A stretch of DNA of 64,000 nt from Favolaschia claudopus (GCA_037176885.1 JAWWNJ010000004.1:1054001-1118000); one strand, 5' to 3'. Counted from the stretch's first letter, positions 32,661 through 46,151 are shown. Notes: a model not told the origin generated them from the letters alone. Program-made: numbers and translations.

Positions 32661-32884
32661 TTACACCTACCATATATTAGTTGCCCTGTAATGTAATCTG
32701 AGTGATGTCGAGCGGTCCATGCAGTTGAATTTTCGAGTGAACACTGAAGAGATAACGTGTGACCCAAATGTGACCGTCCAACCTCGGAGAGACGGTACGA
32801 TCACCGATACTCAACGCCGCCGTCTATATAAGGTAATTTTTTTTGACAGTATTTGGTATTGTTTAGTGCAGAAGACATCGAACT

Positions 32885-34450
32885 ATGTCTTTGTCGTCGA
32901 CGATGTCGTTCACCGTGGGGTCGACCGCTCGATTTGGCCCGCGAGCTGGCACCGTCATTCTACTCAGAGCAGGAATCAGTCTTTCCATCGATACCCCAGC
33001 TCCCATGGTCGCGACTTCGCGTGGTGTAATTGCTCACCTTGGCCGCGACCAGTATAAACGCATGCCTCTCCAGTGCATCAGCCTCCCCTTTGAGTCCTTG
33101 TGCGTAAGTCGATGAGGGGGCAATCTCATTCCGCATCCGCCCTCATGCTGCTTCAGCTTAGAAGCATCTCCACCGATTCCGACCCTTCAACCAAACTCTA
33201 ATAATCCTTTGCATACCCTCCTTGGTTTCACCCCCGGTCATAACGCTCTTGTATTGACTTTGCGCGATCCCTCAAACTCCAACGAGACACCTGCCAACGG
33301 GAACGACTATGTATCCGCTTCCACCGGTCGAGGCATGAAGAAGGTGCGCGGTGAATAAATCCCTTTGGATTTCCACTAATTCTTTGCTTTTCAGGTCACT
33401 CCAGCACAGTGGACGGAGTATGCGCATGCGTGTGCGCCGGATCTCGTTGTCGCCCTTCCCGATATTCCCTGGACCCCACCGCCTTTTTCTCAGAAAAGAG
33501 TGACCAAGAGCATCGAACGCACGGCAAACTGGTTGGCCAAGCTTCTCGCGCCGACGCCATTGCCCCTGAATGTTCTGGTGCACATGGCTGGGGGTATCAG
33601 CGAGCCTGCACGGCGTGCCTTCACCGATAGTCTCACAGAGACTCTATATGGTAAAGAAGCGGAAGCCATACATCCCCACAAGTGCCTCGACGACGGTGTC
33701 GTAGGGTATGTTTTTGATCTTGTCCCGCTGGGCAAGGCAATGGAAGCATCCGCGGACGGGGCCCGCGATGAACAAGAGAATATCGTCGCCTTCTTGAGGG
33801 CTTCCCTGTCGTCTGCGCGGACCCCAAAATTGCGCATCGTCAACTCTGCCGAGTCTCCGCACCAGATTCTGCGTCTCATCAGGGATGTCGGTGTCGATGT
33901 ATTCGATGTTAAATGGGCTCAGGACGCCGCCCAGTTTGGTGTTGCTCTGGACTTTGTGTTCCCTTTACCCAAACCCGCCGCTGAAGGCAACAAGCAGCGC
34001 GATCTCGGACACAATCTGTTTCATACACAGTATGCGCACGATTTCTCCCGGTTTGCTGATTTTTTACCGGGTTGCCCCTGCCTTGCATGTGCACCTGTTG
34101 GAGCCCGGGAGGTGATTTTACACAGCGCAATCGATGCGCATACTCCGGACGCAAATGGAATTCCTCCCTATACGCGAGCGTATGTGCATCATCTGTTACA
34201 TACTCATGAAATGTCATCCCACTCGTTGTTGTTGATGCACAACCTTGCCGTGCTCGATGCGTTCTTCACTGGTGTGCGTGGTGTGTTGCAAGGAGGGGAA
34301 AATTTTGCCGCTCATGTTGACCGGTTCGCTGCCGCGTATGACGAGAGGCTAACAGTAGTCCATGAAGCGCGTACGATGTGGAAAGATGTCGATCTCGCTC
34401 GCGGCAAGGGCCGGTTGGCGAGAGAACGCGCTGCAGGCGAGAGCATGTAG
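32885..34450 (+). CDS. QTRT2: Queuine tRNA-ribosyltransferase accessory subunit
   Basis: The product belongs to the tRNA-guanine transglycosylase family, which inserts queuine at position 34 of tRNAs with GUN anticodons. The start MSLSSTMSFTVGSTARFGPR leads into TPAPMVATSRGVIAHLGRDQ, the block found in the non-catalytic QTRT2 subunit in place of the DSGGFQ nucleophile motif of QTRT1. The C-terminal zinc site is present: CPCLACAP, then YTRAYVHHLLHTHEMSSHSL with its His, then LLMHNLAVLDAF. An intron with donor GTGCGT inside ...PFES|F joins to LEASPPIPTLQPNSNN. The paralogous catalytic subunit is not in the window. The gene follows DUF3684 in the same direction and converges on the leucine-rich protein gene. 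Confidence 0.88.
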
Positions 34451-34615
34451 ATTCTAGTCGGTCAACAGAGTACTATACTTGCACATATTATTTTCATCAT
34501 GACTTCAAAACGTTGTTGTGATTCTGGCCGTAACTACGGCTGCATAGAACAAAACCATGATACATCCTTATCGAGTACTATACACCTCTCTTATTCGATC
34601 TGAGTCGAAAGCATA

Positions 34616-37146
34616 CTAAGTCGAACCTGTCGTAGATCGCCTTGGCCGGATGCTGTCAACGTTTGAGGTCCTGGGCCCCCGTCCACCTCGTGAGCGTCCC
34701 GACGATGTCTCTGCGTTATTGTTTCCGGAAGGCTTCCGTGGCCCGCGCGTGTTAGAGTCAGTATTGCCGCCACGACCTCGATGAGATTTCGATCCTCGAC
34801 TGCTCGGGTTGTGAGAGGTATGCGCACTGTCCGCAACAGAATCTTTAGAGGTCGATGCAACTGCAGACCCAGTACGTGTCCTATGTCTAGGGCCTCCTCC
34901 AGTTTGTCTGTTGGGTGTAGAGGGGGAGCGTTTTCGATTGGAAGCTTCATCATGCCGAAGTACCGTTGCATCGGTTTCAGACATTGATAAGTCGGACAGC
35001 GGGGGGGTAAGTGGTGTGTGCTGTGTCGGTGAAGTCGTCGGGGTCACAGGAAGAAGAAAGTCACTGCCAGAAGACGACGATATCGACACAGAAGGCACTC
35101 TGGCACGCTTCACAGATTCTCCTGACTTGCCTGCTCGTTCCACGGGAGAAGACAAGGCTGCCATTTCCTCCTTCTCCTTCTCCGCTGCAAGTCGCTCTCT
35201 CGCAAATGCTTCAGCGGTATCTCCAGTCCAAGCGTGACCAGCTCTTTCGATGTCGGCGAAACCACCCCAGCCTCTCTTCGTGGCATCTTCAATTGATCTG
35301 TCTCGGGCGATGACTTTCCACATTGTTTCTGAGAGTCTGGGGGCAGCATGCTCAACAGCAACATTGACGCTGGTTTTGGAGGACGTTGGTCGTGTGATAA
35401 CCCAAGTTCCCCGACCGTGTTTGCCGTACCATTCTAGATGACATGAGATGCAGGAAGAAGGAATGCTTTTCATCACGTCGTGGACGAACCTATTATCTCT
35501 AGTCGCGGACACTTCCTCACAAAACGTTTGATCTCTCGAAGGAGTGGCAAAGAATCCCCAAGACTTTCGGGTTGTATCTGTATCCGATCAAGATCCAAGA
35601 GTTGAGGAAGTAGAGACTTTGTTTTGAGCGTGGGCGATGCCGAAGGGGTTGGTAATGACGTCGGGAAACTGCTAGAAGGTGACAGAGGAGGATTGAAAGC
35701 AAGAGGTTTTCCCGGTGCGTGAGCAGAAGTGATTGAAATAGAGAGGGTGCGAAGACTCGAGAGCGAGGCAAAAGTAGAAGTCAAACTGAGCAGTTTGGAA
35801 AACGGTGCATCTACACAAATTTGGATGTGCTAGATGCGATGCGGATTCACGATCAGAGACGCCTCTGTGTAAGATATCACAAACCTCCAGTCTTGTGGAA
35901 GACTCAAGCAACGATTTGACCTCGGAAATGGATAGGCACCAAAAATCGCAACGGAAGGTTGCTAATCGACTGCTCTGCTTCATCTGTTCCAAAAAGGCAG
36001 CAGGAATCGATTTTGCAGGGGCGCAGTCATCGAGGGTAGCATCGTACATGGCAACACCGCTTTGGAGCGATGGCGGCGCTTCTCTGCGAAGAACTTCAAG
36101 GGAGTCAAGTAGACCTAGAGGGATGGCGTAGAGCGACTCTAAGTGATCCGTCGCCCAGGAGTGGTGAGGTCCGTTTTCGGCAAAAACTATTCGCAGAGCT
36201 TTCAAAGAGACGGGGAAACAACTTGGCTTTGTCCAAAGTGTCCTACTCAACCTGCCTGTGATTGGGACGATGAGGGGCTGGAGGGAACGAAATTAACAAC
36301 AAGATACCTTCTACTTCATCCAAGACCAACTCCTCCAACAATTCGCATCCTTCTAAAATCGTGACGATGCCCTTGTCGCTCAATTTAGTCCCGCTTGTCG
36401 ATAAACAAAGTTTTTGTATCTTGCGGCCTGCAGAGACTATTTTGTTGCATAACTGGTCATCCAACCACAAAAAATCGATGTTCAAGCTCTCCAACATAGA
36501 CTCGTCGCCTAGTTTCTCTAAAAAGGTAGCAAACGCACGGGCACCAGCTTGCGTAAGACGGCACAAGCGAAGCGAAGTAAGGCCAGCGAGACAACTTAAT
36601 AGCGGTAGAGATGGCGCATCCCACTTGGCCAGATTGCAGCGCTGAGGCTGAGCCATAGGCGGGGGTTCAAAAGCAATTTTGCATAGACGCGGATTGCCCG
36701 CGGCGAGCACCTGGAAAAGCGCGTGAAGCCGAGCTCGACATCAACGCAAACGATGACTTATAACGGACCTCACACAGGCCGTCAGGCGGTGGAAACGAGC
36801 TTTCCCATATCAGCGTCTCAATATCGGCGCACAAACGTAGCAGGCGAAAGAGGAGGTCGGCATCGATAGGTTGCGCATTCAGCAGTGATTCACCATCCTC
36901 AGGCAGTACAGGGTCAGCGACAACAAACGTCTTGACACTTGATGCATAGCGCTCGGGATTGTTGAGCACAGCGGCGCTGGGGCTGGCTTGCGACTCTACT
37001 AGCATCAAGGCATTGTCTTGGATCGAGATTGTGCGGAAGAGCACTCGAACGGCAGAAGCGTGCAGACACGTCCCTAACGAAGAAAGGAAAGAGCTTCGTA
37101 CAGACGGGGCGACGAGAAAAGTTGTATGAAGTATTTCTATCGCCAT
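34616..37146 (-). CDS. Leucine-rich-repeat-like protein, disordered tail
   Basis: A chain of minus-strand exons reads as one protein. It starts MAIEILHTTFLVAPSVRSSF and continues through RYASSVKTFVVADPVLPEDG, then leucine-rich repeat-like strands and helices: LAGLTSLRLCRLTQAGARAF, IQKLCLSTSGTKLSDKGIVT, CELLEELVLDEVEG, VSLKALRIVFAENG, LSSLRTLSISITSAHAPGKP. The last exon (34616-35512) adds CHLEWYGKHGRGTWVITRP, a charged helix, and a long Ser/Arg/Gly-rich tail with RGG-type words (SRGSKSHRGRGGNTDSNTRG). No F-box is visible at the start, although LRR proteins of this layout in mushrooms often have one. A second Met lies six codons upstream (37164). Function unknown. Divergent from SKI3 by about 180 bp. 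Confidence 0.65.
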
Positions 37147-37329
37147 TGTTATGTACTGAGGCACGACGCGATATCGAGCTCACCGTCGAGCAGACGCTGC
37201 GGCAACGACTGAAAAGGGCAGGGCATTGCTGCCAGTGTCGTCAAAGACGATGAAGAGCGTCCTTCAAGACCCAAAGACAAATATCGTTCGAATATGGTTG
37301 CGGACAAGGGCAAGTGTGGCTGTGCTAAT

Positions 37330-40300
37330 ATGTCTCTGGTCAAAACCAAGCTCAAGGCTGCCCGCGACGCGTTGAGCAAGAAACAGTATGCCGCCGCAAA
37401 GGACGCCGCAGAGCAAGCCCTTGCATTCGATCCCAATAATTATAACGCGTCCGTCTAACTTAGCCAACTAGCCTCCCCAAAACACTTAGTAATGAAAACA
37501 GGAATGTATTCATCGGCCTGGCGCTCCTTGAGCTGGGCGACTCGGCGGAGAGCGAAAAGGTGATCATATCCCCCATGTCGACTCCAACGTAGCTGACGCG
37601 AATCAAGGCGTACCGGCGTGCAATCGATACCAGCCCGGAGCAGTTGCTCGCCTGGCAGGTTCGTAGGAATATTCTCCTGCCTGCTGATATTTATCCAATT
37701 AGTCCAGGGCCTCTCCAAATTTTATGAGCATACAGAACAGTGGGACCACTACGTCGACACCCTGCGTCGTTTATTAGATTTATTCGTGGAACAGTAGGGG
37801 GCCACATTTGTCTTTCAATTGCGTTTTCAACGACGGCGCGGCAGAAACGATGCCACAAAATGTGTCGAAACACTGGAAAGATTAATTGATATTCGCAGAG
37901 AACGAGGGACTCGTGCACAGGCCAGCAAATATGCTTCCTTCTTACTGTTAGCCAATATGCTAATTATATGAACAGTTCGTCGATGCCCTTTCGCTCTTGC
38001 TGCCCGATTCTCCCTTCAACCATGTTCTGTCTACCCTGCCGGTACCAGATCACACCAATCCCTCGGGCACACCGGCCTATCGCACTCAGGCAGCGGTGCA
38101 CAACTCGCTTCCTGTTCTTGAGGAGATCGTTAGTATAATAGAGAAGGACGAAGAAGACTTGTACAACAAAGAGATTGCGAAGCGCCGCACACGTCTCGGT
38201 GCCTCCAGCCCAGAGCAGCTACGAAAAGATGTCGGCATCGAAATATGGACTCCGTCGAAGGTATTCCGAATCGGCGCTACGTGAACATTCCTGAAACTGT
38301 TTCACAGCTACCGAAGCTCTACGATGATATACTCAGCCATCCAAGCACGCCAGACGATTTGCGGCGCACCACCGATGCCAAACTTTTGCGATACAAGCAT
38401 CGCCTTTTGTGCGCCTTACCCCCAGCAAGTCCCCAGAAAACGGCAATTTCTCGCCAAGTCGAGAGTCTAGTGTCCGGTACCATCACTCTAGGTATACCGG
38501 ATGAATTGGCGTGGAACCTATGCCTTGACGGACAAAATTGTATTGATGGGGGTAGGTCCCGCTTTTCTCTTTTGCGGCATCCAGACATTCATACCTTCTC
38601 GAGAAACCTACAATTTAGCACTATTCCGGCAATTCATGAAGCTCTTTCCTTCCTCGCAACTCACGGTGTTGTTGAGGGGATATCTTTGTTACATGAACAT
38701 CTCTCCGGACGATGATAGTGACGAGCATGACGCTCCGGACTTGATCACAGAAATATCTGCTGATCCATTCGATATAATGTTGGTCAGTTATCTCATCTAT
38801 TTCTTTCAATGATCGTTGCCTGAAGCCGTGCACAGGACGCATATTCCTCACTTCCAGATTCCATCCTTTCCTCCCAAATCATAGCAGCAGCTTATTTACG
38901 AGAATGCGATTTCCAGAACTCGACGATCATGGCTGAAAATGGGCTCAGTCTTGTCACTCGAGCAGAGGCGGAACGAGGTATTTCCTTGGGAAACACTCGT
39001 TTCGGGTTCAAAGTGATCTTGGCGACGTCTTTGGTTCATCTCTTCCCTCCAAAGCACCATGTGCGGGCTCTCTCCGTTTTGAATGACGCCTTGCTACAAT
39101 CGCCCCAAAATATCGCCTGTCTCATGGCTAAAGCCTACATATTACAACATGAAAAGCGCTGGAAAGATGCCGCGGACTTGTTCTCCACCATCTGTGAACT
39201 CCGTCCCGACAATTCAGGTCTGAGCCTCCGAGCCAAAGAGGAGTTGGCGTGGAGCCGAAGCCGGACTGACGAGCTCCAAGCGGGCATCGAGGGACTGCAA
39301 GAGGCGTTCGATATTCTGACAGAGCTCGACAACACGCAAGAGGACCGCGCGCGCTGTCTATGGCGTATCGGGCAATCCCACTGGGATATGGGCGGTGAGG
39401 ATCTCAGTTTACTGAGTTGATTTTGATTTACAGAGCCAATCAGATGACAGCCGTGAGGAAGCATATCGCTACTTTATTCTATCCCTCAAGAGTAATCCCT
39501 CATATGCGCCTGCCTTCACATCTCTTGGAGTCTACTATTCCGATTTTGTGACGCCCCGAGACCCGATCCGTGCTTCCAAGTGCTTCCAAAAGGCTTTCGA
39601 ACTTGATGCTCGCGAGGGCGACTCGGCCCGTAGGCTTGCAGATGGTTTTGCTGAAGAAAGAGAATGGGATCTCGTCGAAGTCGTTGCACGGAGGACCATC
39701 GAAGGAGAAGGTGGATTGGATGCTGGTCTCAAGTCAGAAGGGGTGGGTAGATTCTTGCCTGTTAATGCCTGGGCGTGGAAAGCCCTGGGCGTTGTTGAAC
39801 TGGTACGTTTTGAATGCCTGTACTTTCCTGCTCCCGTCTGAAGTTGTTTCAGGCGCGCGCACATTACGGCCCTGCAATTCAAGCCTTGCAAATAACGCTC
39901 AGGGCCGAACCAGACGATCAGGTATCCTGGCTTCGACTGGGTGAAGCGTACAGCAGAGCCGGTCGCCATGCCGCTGCAATTAAGGCTTTAGATCGTGCAC
40001 AATTACTCGACCCTGAAGATTGGATGTGCACTTTCTTCCTCGGCGACGTTCAGAGGCAAATTGGGCAATTTCAACACGCTGTAGATGCCTTCCAGTCCAT
40101 TCTGACTCATCGACCATCAGAGGCCGGAGTGCTTATGTCTCTGGGGCAGACGTATCTAGATCTGGGCCGTAGCGAGTTCACGAACGGCTTCATCTCCCGC
40201 GCCGAGCAATCATTTATGACTGCTGTGCGAATGGCTCTACGAACAATGCATGAAAGCCCCGGGTTCCGTAGTGTGTCGTGGAAGACGGTGGCCGACGCAA

Positions 40301-42297
40301 TATTTTACATGTCTCGCAGATCTGGGTTCATTGATGAAGAGGGAGTACGGGGAACCCTTTTCGAAGTTGCGACACTTCTTTTGGAACGGCCTGGAGATCG
40401 CCTATCTGGTCTCGTTTCGACCCCACTTATGGACATCGAGTCACCACTCACTGACTACAAAGTTTTGGAGATCGCCACCGCTGCATACGATTATCGAATT
40501 GCACTCGGTTCTTCGGAAGCTGTTGCTCGGGGAAGTGCTTGGTACGACTTGGGAATGACTTTGCATTGCTTGTCTGCTCGTCAGAGTTTGACCGATAAGC
40601 GGAGTGAATTAGCAATAAAAGCGGCGGATGCTTTCCGTACCGCAATCCGAGAGGATCCGGGCAACGATGCATATTGGGTTGCCCTCGGTGACGCTAATTT
40701 CCTCTACCATGCGAAAACTGCCCAACATGCTTACATCAAAGCGCTGGAAATCGATTCAAAGGTACTCCAACATCTGACTTGCATGCTTCAGTTGGACTCA
40801 TCATTCACAAAGAATGCCGCGATTTGGACCAATCTTGGTCTGTTCTATCTACACCAACAGGATTTTGAGCTCGCAAATCAGGCACTACTCAGAGCCCAAA
40901 CTCTAGACCCTGAATACACGACTGCGTGGATTGGCCAAGCTCTAGTCGCTACTGCCAACGGTCACGCGGCGGATTCGGTAACTTTGCTTCAACAGGCTGT
41001 AACTCTACCCTCTGCGGTTGTAAGCAAATATTGCGTTGAATCTGTTTCCACCCTGATATGCACGCTTTCCAGCCTGAAGCAGATCTTGAGTTCGCCCAGA
41101 CAACATTCACTCGCCTCACAAGGAACTGTTCTGCTGCCCCGGTCACGGAAGATTTTCTGCCGGCTTTTGTAGTATTGGACCGTTACTGTCGAATACGTCC
41201 TGACGATGCCTGTGCCCTTCATCTTTTCGCACTTGTCTGCGAGAGCCTGGGCCAAAGGGAGTTTGCTATCGAGCTCATCGGCCGGGCTATTGCAATTTTG
41301 GAAGCAGAATACGAGGAAACCGAGGACTCGGTAGTCGAGCGACATTTCACGATCGCAAATTCGAACTTGGCGCGCCTACGATTAGCATTGCAAGACTACG
41401 AAGGCGCTGTAGAGTCGTTTGAATGTGTTCTAGGACTGCTGTCTGAGGATGTCCAAGAAGCTGATGCTATTGTGATGCGAGTGCAAGCGCAGTTTGGTAT
41501 GGGACTTGCGCAGTTCAAGCTGGGTGACCCGGAGGCAGCTTTGGCTCTCTTTGAGGCCGCTCTCGAAACTGCAGGCGATAATGTGGCGGCTAGAGGTCAT
41601 GTTACGGTCCTCTTGGCTCAAACAATGTGGACCATTGGTACGGAGGACTCCAGGGAGAACGCCAAGGCGCAACTTCTGGACTGGTTCGTTATCTCACCGT
41701 CTAAAAGGCATCCCCGCTTGCTGACAGACACCTCTTTCTAGTATCGCGAACGATCCCGAGAATTTAGCCGCTATCAACACTCTCGCTGGAATGGGTATCT
41801 TAAGTGACGACGACGGTCTTGTGGACGCTGCACTGGCCGATCTTCTCGCATTACCGTTGGACAGAAGATTGGAACTCGACCCCGAGCGAGATGTCAATTA
41901 CCTGCTTGCTAGGCATTACATTGGACAGGTAAGGGTCTCAGAATGCCCCACCCATCGAGACTGATCCTTTTTCTTCCAGGGAATGGTTGAGAATGCCACG
42001 TCTGTGACGCAAAGCGCATTGATAGCGGAACCCAGTCGCTGGGACGCTCGGGACAAACTAGCGACCTTGAACATCCAACAAGGTAATCACGCCTCAGCAT
42101 TGGCGCTGCTGCCCGCTTCCAACCTCAAATCAAACACGCTCGAAACAACTTGTGCATCTCTATCGTTGCAAGCCATGGCCGAATCGCTCAACGGAGACGT
42201 AACCAATGTCGCTCAACGACAAGCTCAAAAGGCGGTCTTCCTTGCGCCTTGGAATGTGCGCAACTGGGAAGCATTGGCATTTGCGAGAGCGGGTTGA
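37330..42297 (+). CDS. SKI3: SKI3, superkiller complex TPR subunit
   Basis: Long multi-exon gene for a protein of roughly 1400 residues made of tetratricopeptide repeats. It starts MSLVKTKLKAARDALSKKQY, then AAKDAAEQALAFDPNNYNA, FIGLALLELGDSAESEKAYR and AIDTSPEQLLAWQGLSKFYE. Further repeats include IQALQITLRAEPDDQVSWLR, AIKALDRAQLLDPEDWMCTF, AHYGPAIQAL, AYIKALEIDSKNAAIWTNLG, FELANQALLRAQTLDPEYTT and ALFEAALETAGDNVAARGHV, ending NVRNWEALAFARAG. Size and repeat layout match SKI3/TTC37, the scaffold holding the Ski2 helicase and Ski8 that feeds mRNA to the cytoplasmic exosome. Several introns of about 50 bp are obvious. Exon borders between 37,500 and 38,000 are the least certain. Converges on the LETM1 gene. 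Confidence 0.87.
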
Positions 42298-42477
42298 TTA
42301 GTAGTAATAATAATATCTCTTGTACAATTCTATGTATATGTTGATGTATCGATTACGCCCGGGGAAGAGATTATCGTGATGCACGGAGAGCGACCAAGTA
42401 GATACGTCGAGTGATTGAATCGTTCTTGTCGACTGACTTCAACCAGCCCGATAACTGTTTTACCTGCTCGTGGTGGT

Positions 42478-43671
42478 TTACACCCGGTTGAGAACTGGGC
42501 CGGTGGGTAGGTAAGAAGAGAGAGGAAGTGACACGGGGGAAGAGCGACACTTACATTCCTCGTTCGCGCAACGCCTGTACAAGGTCGGATGTCGTCAGAC
42601 TGCCGATATCCTCTTCAAGCAAGAATCTATCGTCTGTTTGGATGAAAGTGAGATGTTTGCGGAGGCGCCGTTTGGCGGTCAAGCCGAGGCCAGGAAGAAG
42701 CAAGAGGCTGAAGGAAACATGAGCGAAGAAGGATGGAGTTCTATTGAAGCACTTGCCCGGCAACCGGGCGAATGAGTTTGTTCTCGTTCAACGCGTCGAG
42801 TGATATTTCGCCGGTGTCAGCAGCCGCCCGAGTGAGAGAAGCGAGGGTGGAACCCCAAGTGGTGGGAACTGCGAGGGCCTTGTCGGTCAAGCCTTGCAGA
42901 ATGCGATCTCGCTGGGACGGCAATACGCAAGTGGATGGCAGCATCTGGGGAAACCAGATTGCGATGAGGGGGATGACTTCTTCAAGGATGATCGCTATAA
43001 TAACAAAAGGAATCAATCTGCGTGGGTGGTGAATGAGAATTTACTGATTAGCTAGAAAAAAAAACAGGGAGAGACGTACTTTTTCTCGTCCCCGCTCTGG
43101 GTATGTATCATGCGATGCTCCCAGCGCTCGAGTGGTGCACCTCCGGCTGCGACGCGCCTTCTGATGGCACGCGACATCTTGCCGCGCGTATAGACGAGCT
43201 TGACGCCCCGGTAATAGAATTTCTGAACGAAGGGAGGTGTCAAAAGACGCAGGGAACAAGACCTATGTAGGAACGCACGGCCATCTGAATCGCCTTGTGC
43301 ATTGTACTCTTAGCCCAGCCAGCGCCTGGCGGGGGTGGGGCGAGGATTCCATGAGATTCGGCATCTGCAATGTCTTTGGCGGTTGTTTCCTTGAGATCAC
43401 TGAAAGAAACGCGGTCGACGGATTGGACGGTTGGAGGGGAGGCGCGGGAAGGGGTAGCGGGCTGTTGAGGAGAGGGAGGGAGGGATTTGGGTGTTTTTAC
43501 TGGGCTCGGACTAAGCTTGAGATGTGGTTTTTGGGGGTTGTTGGTGGGTGGGGGAGGGGAGTTATTTGAAGGCTTTGTTGGTTGAGTGTGGAGACGGTAG
43601 ACGGGATATACGACGGGTATTCTGTGAGCTCTGTGGTAGAGACGGGCAGAGAGAGCCCTTGAGCGGATCAT
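42478..43671 (-). CDS. LETM1-family mitochondrial inner-membrane protein
   Basis: Multi-exon gene. The start MIRSRALSARLYHRAHRIPV is Arg-rich and hydrophobic without acidic residues, a mitochondrial targeting sequence. A Pro/Ser-rich linker follows, then the LETM1 ribosome-binding domain: KFYYRGVKLVYTRGKMSRAI, RRRVAAGGAPLERWEHRMIH, a hydrophobic segment IPFVIIAIILEEVIPLIAIW with FPQMLPSTC, and a helical C-terminal part (LTTSDLVQALRERG). The last exon adds ILNRV and a stop (splice AT|GTAAGT...CAG|TTCTC). LETM1/Mdm38 proteins act in inner-membrane K+/H+ exchange and in docking mitochondrial ribosomes. At about 330 residues it is shorter than canonical LETM1, closer to LETMD1-like members. Its start codon is only 52 bp from that of the lunapark gene on the other strand. 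Confidence 0.85.
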
Positions 43672-43723
43672 GGGAGAGCAAGAGAAAGAGGCAAAATTGA
43701 TACGCTCCTTGTCTTCTTCCTTC
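43672..43723. promoter_or_regulatory. 52-bp divergent start-to-start region
   Basis: The start codon of the LETM1-family gene (minus, ending at 43671) and of lunapark (plus, from 43724) leave only 52 bases between them, so promoter and leader elements of each gene must overlap the other gene's first exon. No TATA-like word is seen. Confidence 0.5.
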
Positions 43724-45375
43724 ATGTCTTTCCTTTGGCGTTTATTCCGCTCCGTGCGTCGCCCTTTTCTCATCCATTCAACCCACCCTTTCGACCCAAT
43801 AGCCAGGACAAACCCCCCGACGACGAATCCGTCCTCGCCACCCTCGCGCGCGACATCCACCGCCGCCAAACCCTCCTCTCTGAAATCCGCGCAAGGGAAC
43901 GCACCACAACCGCACTCGTTACTCTCTACACTATCGCCGCCTGGCTCGTCTATGTCGCCGTCTGGTACTTTGGCTTTGTCACAACCGTTGGAAGAAATGG
44001 CAAAGGCAGGGGCGCAGCCGTCGAACGCGCTGTTCGCGCGCTTCCAGTTATTGTCGGTCCTATTTTGTGTGTCCTTCCTCTCCTCTCGTCGCAGCGAACA
44101 TCCCTCCGAGACTCGCCAACAGTATCTTGTTCATCCGACGCATAGTCCAGATTTGGTATGCGCGGAAAGGAAACGCGGAGGGTGTGTTATTTCACTCGCG
44201 TCGCGTGCGTACAACAACCTCACATTCTACGCGCAGAAAAAACTCTACAAACTCTGCTCAAAGCGCAGCGCGCCAAAGTCGAAGAAATCAAGAAGAAGAC
44301 AAATTTCTACGAAACTAGGGAATTGCTTTCAAGGTGGGTGTCGGAGAACTTTTACCTCCTCGCTTGGCTCCATCTCGACCTAGCCTGCGATCTCATGTCT
44401 TTCTCTTAGGTACGACCGAGATGGAGGCTCGGCCGCACCACCAAACGGGGCGGGAGGAGGGCCAGGGTCCGTTTCAAGTCCGAATACGCCTCAGAGAGGG
44501 CCAAATACAGGGTTACAAGGTAAAGGTAGCGCTACGGAGAAGCGAGGAGCACCCGTTCAAGGGCAAGGTGCGTTTCAGTGTCAAGGCTGACTGTGTGGAT
44601 TGGAGCAGCTCTTTGACTGATTTCACCCCAGGCACCCCACGACCATCCGCTCTTGGTGTAAGCATCGGACCCAACGCCCCACGCCCACCTCAGCCACAAC
44701 CAGCACCTCGCGGTCGAGGATGGTTTGACGCGCTCGCGGATGGTGCGTTCCGTGCATATTGCCTCTCCTCATCACGCTCTAAGTTAACATAATCGGGGAC
44801 GCAGTCCTCGTCGGCCCAGATGACACCCCACAAGTCCTCCAACAGCAGCAACAACAGCTCCGACAACAACTAGAGCAAGAGAAAGCAAAACAAAAATACG
44901 CGTTGATCTGTGGCAAGTGTTTTGCGCACAATGGGCTGGTGGGGGAGGTGGAATGGGCTAACGTCCGTGAGTAGATGTTCCATCTCGTGCTGTATTCGTC
45001 CTGCGACTTCGAGGGCTGACAGGGGCGCAACTCTGCGTCAACTTCGGTTTTCTTGGCACTCGATTGTTTCCGCTTCCCTAACTCTTTCTTTTTTACACAG
45101 AATACGCATGTCCGAAATGCGGCCATTTCAACCCTCCCGCGCGGAGTCGGGGGCTTGCCAGTCCGAACGCGTCCTCTGGAGGTCCGAATTCAAGGTTCCC
45201 GTCATCGCCACTCTCGCCCTCGCCCTTGTCTGCTATGTCGGTAGCACCGCGACCCATTGTGTCCGAAGCGGCGGCGACGCGACGCAGCGGTAGCGGCGGG
45301 GTGCAGCGGCGCAGTGCCCAGGCTGAGTCGGATGGCGATGAGGAGGAAGAGGAGGACATGGAGGTAGATTCATAG
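43724..45375 (+). CDS. LNP1: Lunapark, ER three-way-junction protein
   Basis: The start MSFLWRLFRS splices over GTGCGT...CAG to DKPPDDESVLATLARDIHRR; this is preferred over the in-frame Met at 43735 because it gives the usual short amphipathic N-terminus. Two close membrane segments follow (ALVTLYTIAAWLVYVAVWYF and a segment beginning LPVIVGPIL), then a coiled-coil-like helix (KTLQTLLKAQRAKVEEIKKK), the TNFYETRELLSRYD motif, a long disordered linker, and the lunapark zinc ribbon: ICGKCFAHNG, then ACPKCGHFNPP (two CxxC pairs). The acidic tail ends EEEEEDMEVDS. Lunapark sits at ER tubule junctions and stabilises them against atlastin/Sey1 fusion. The gene starts 52 bp from the LETM1 start and converges on RPL23. 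Confidence 0.9.
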
Positions 45376-45517
45376 TTGAGACCATATATTCGATTCACCG
45401 TAGGGACATCTTTTCAGCATTGAATGACCACGTCGTAATTTTGTATATCGGCTTAAGAGTTCAGTCAAGTATTCGCAAGGACGCTCATGTTCATGGTGTA
45501 TACGACATATCATAATC

Positions 45518-46151
<634 letters not shown>

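Noticed and set aside
43240..43869. Longer LETM1 start at 43869
   Set aside because: The 66 extra residues lie over the lunapark first exons and lack presequence character; the Met at 43671 begins a typical mitochondrial targeting sequence.
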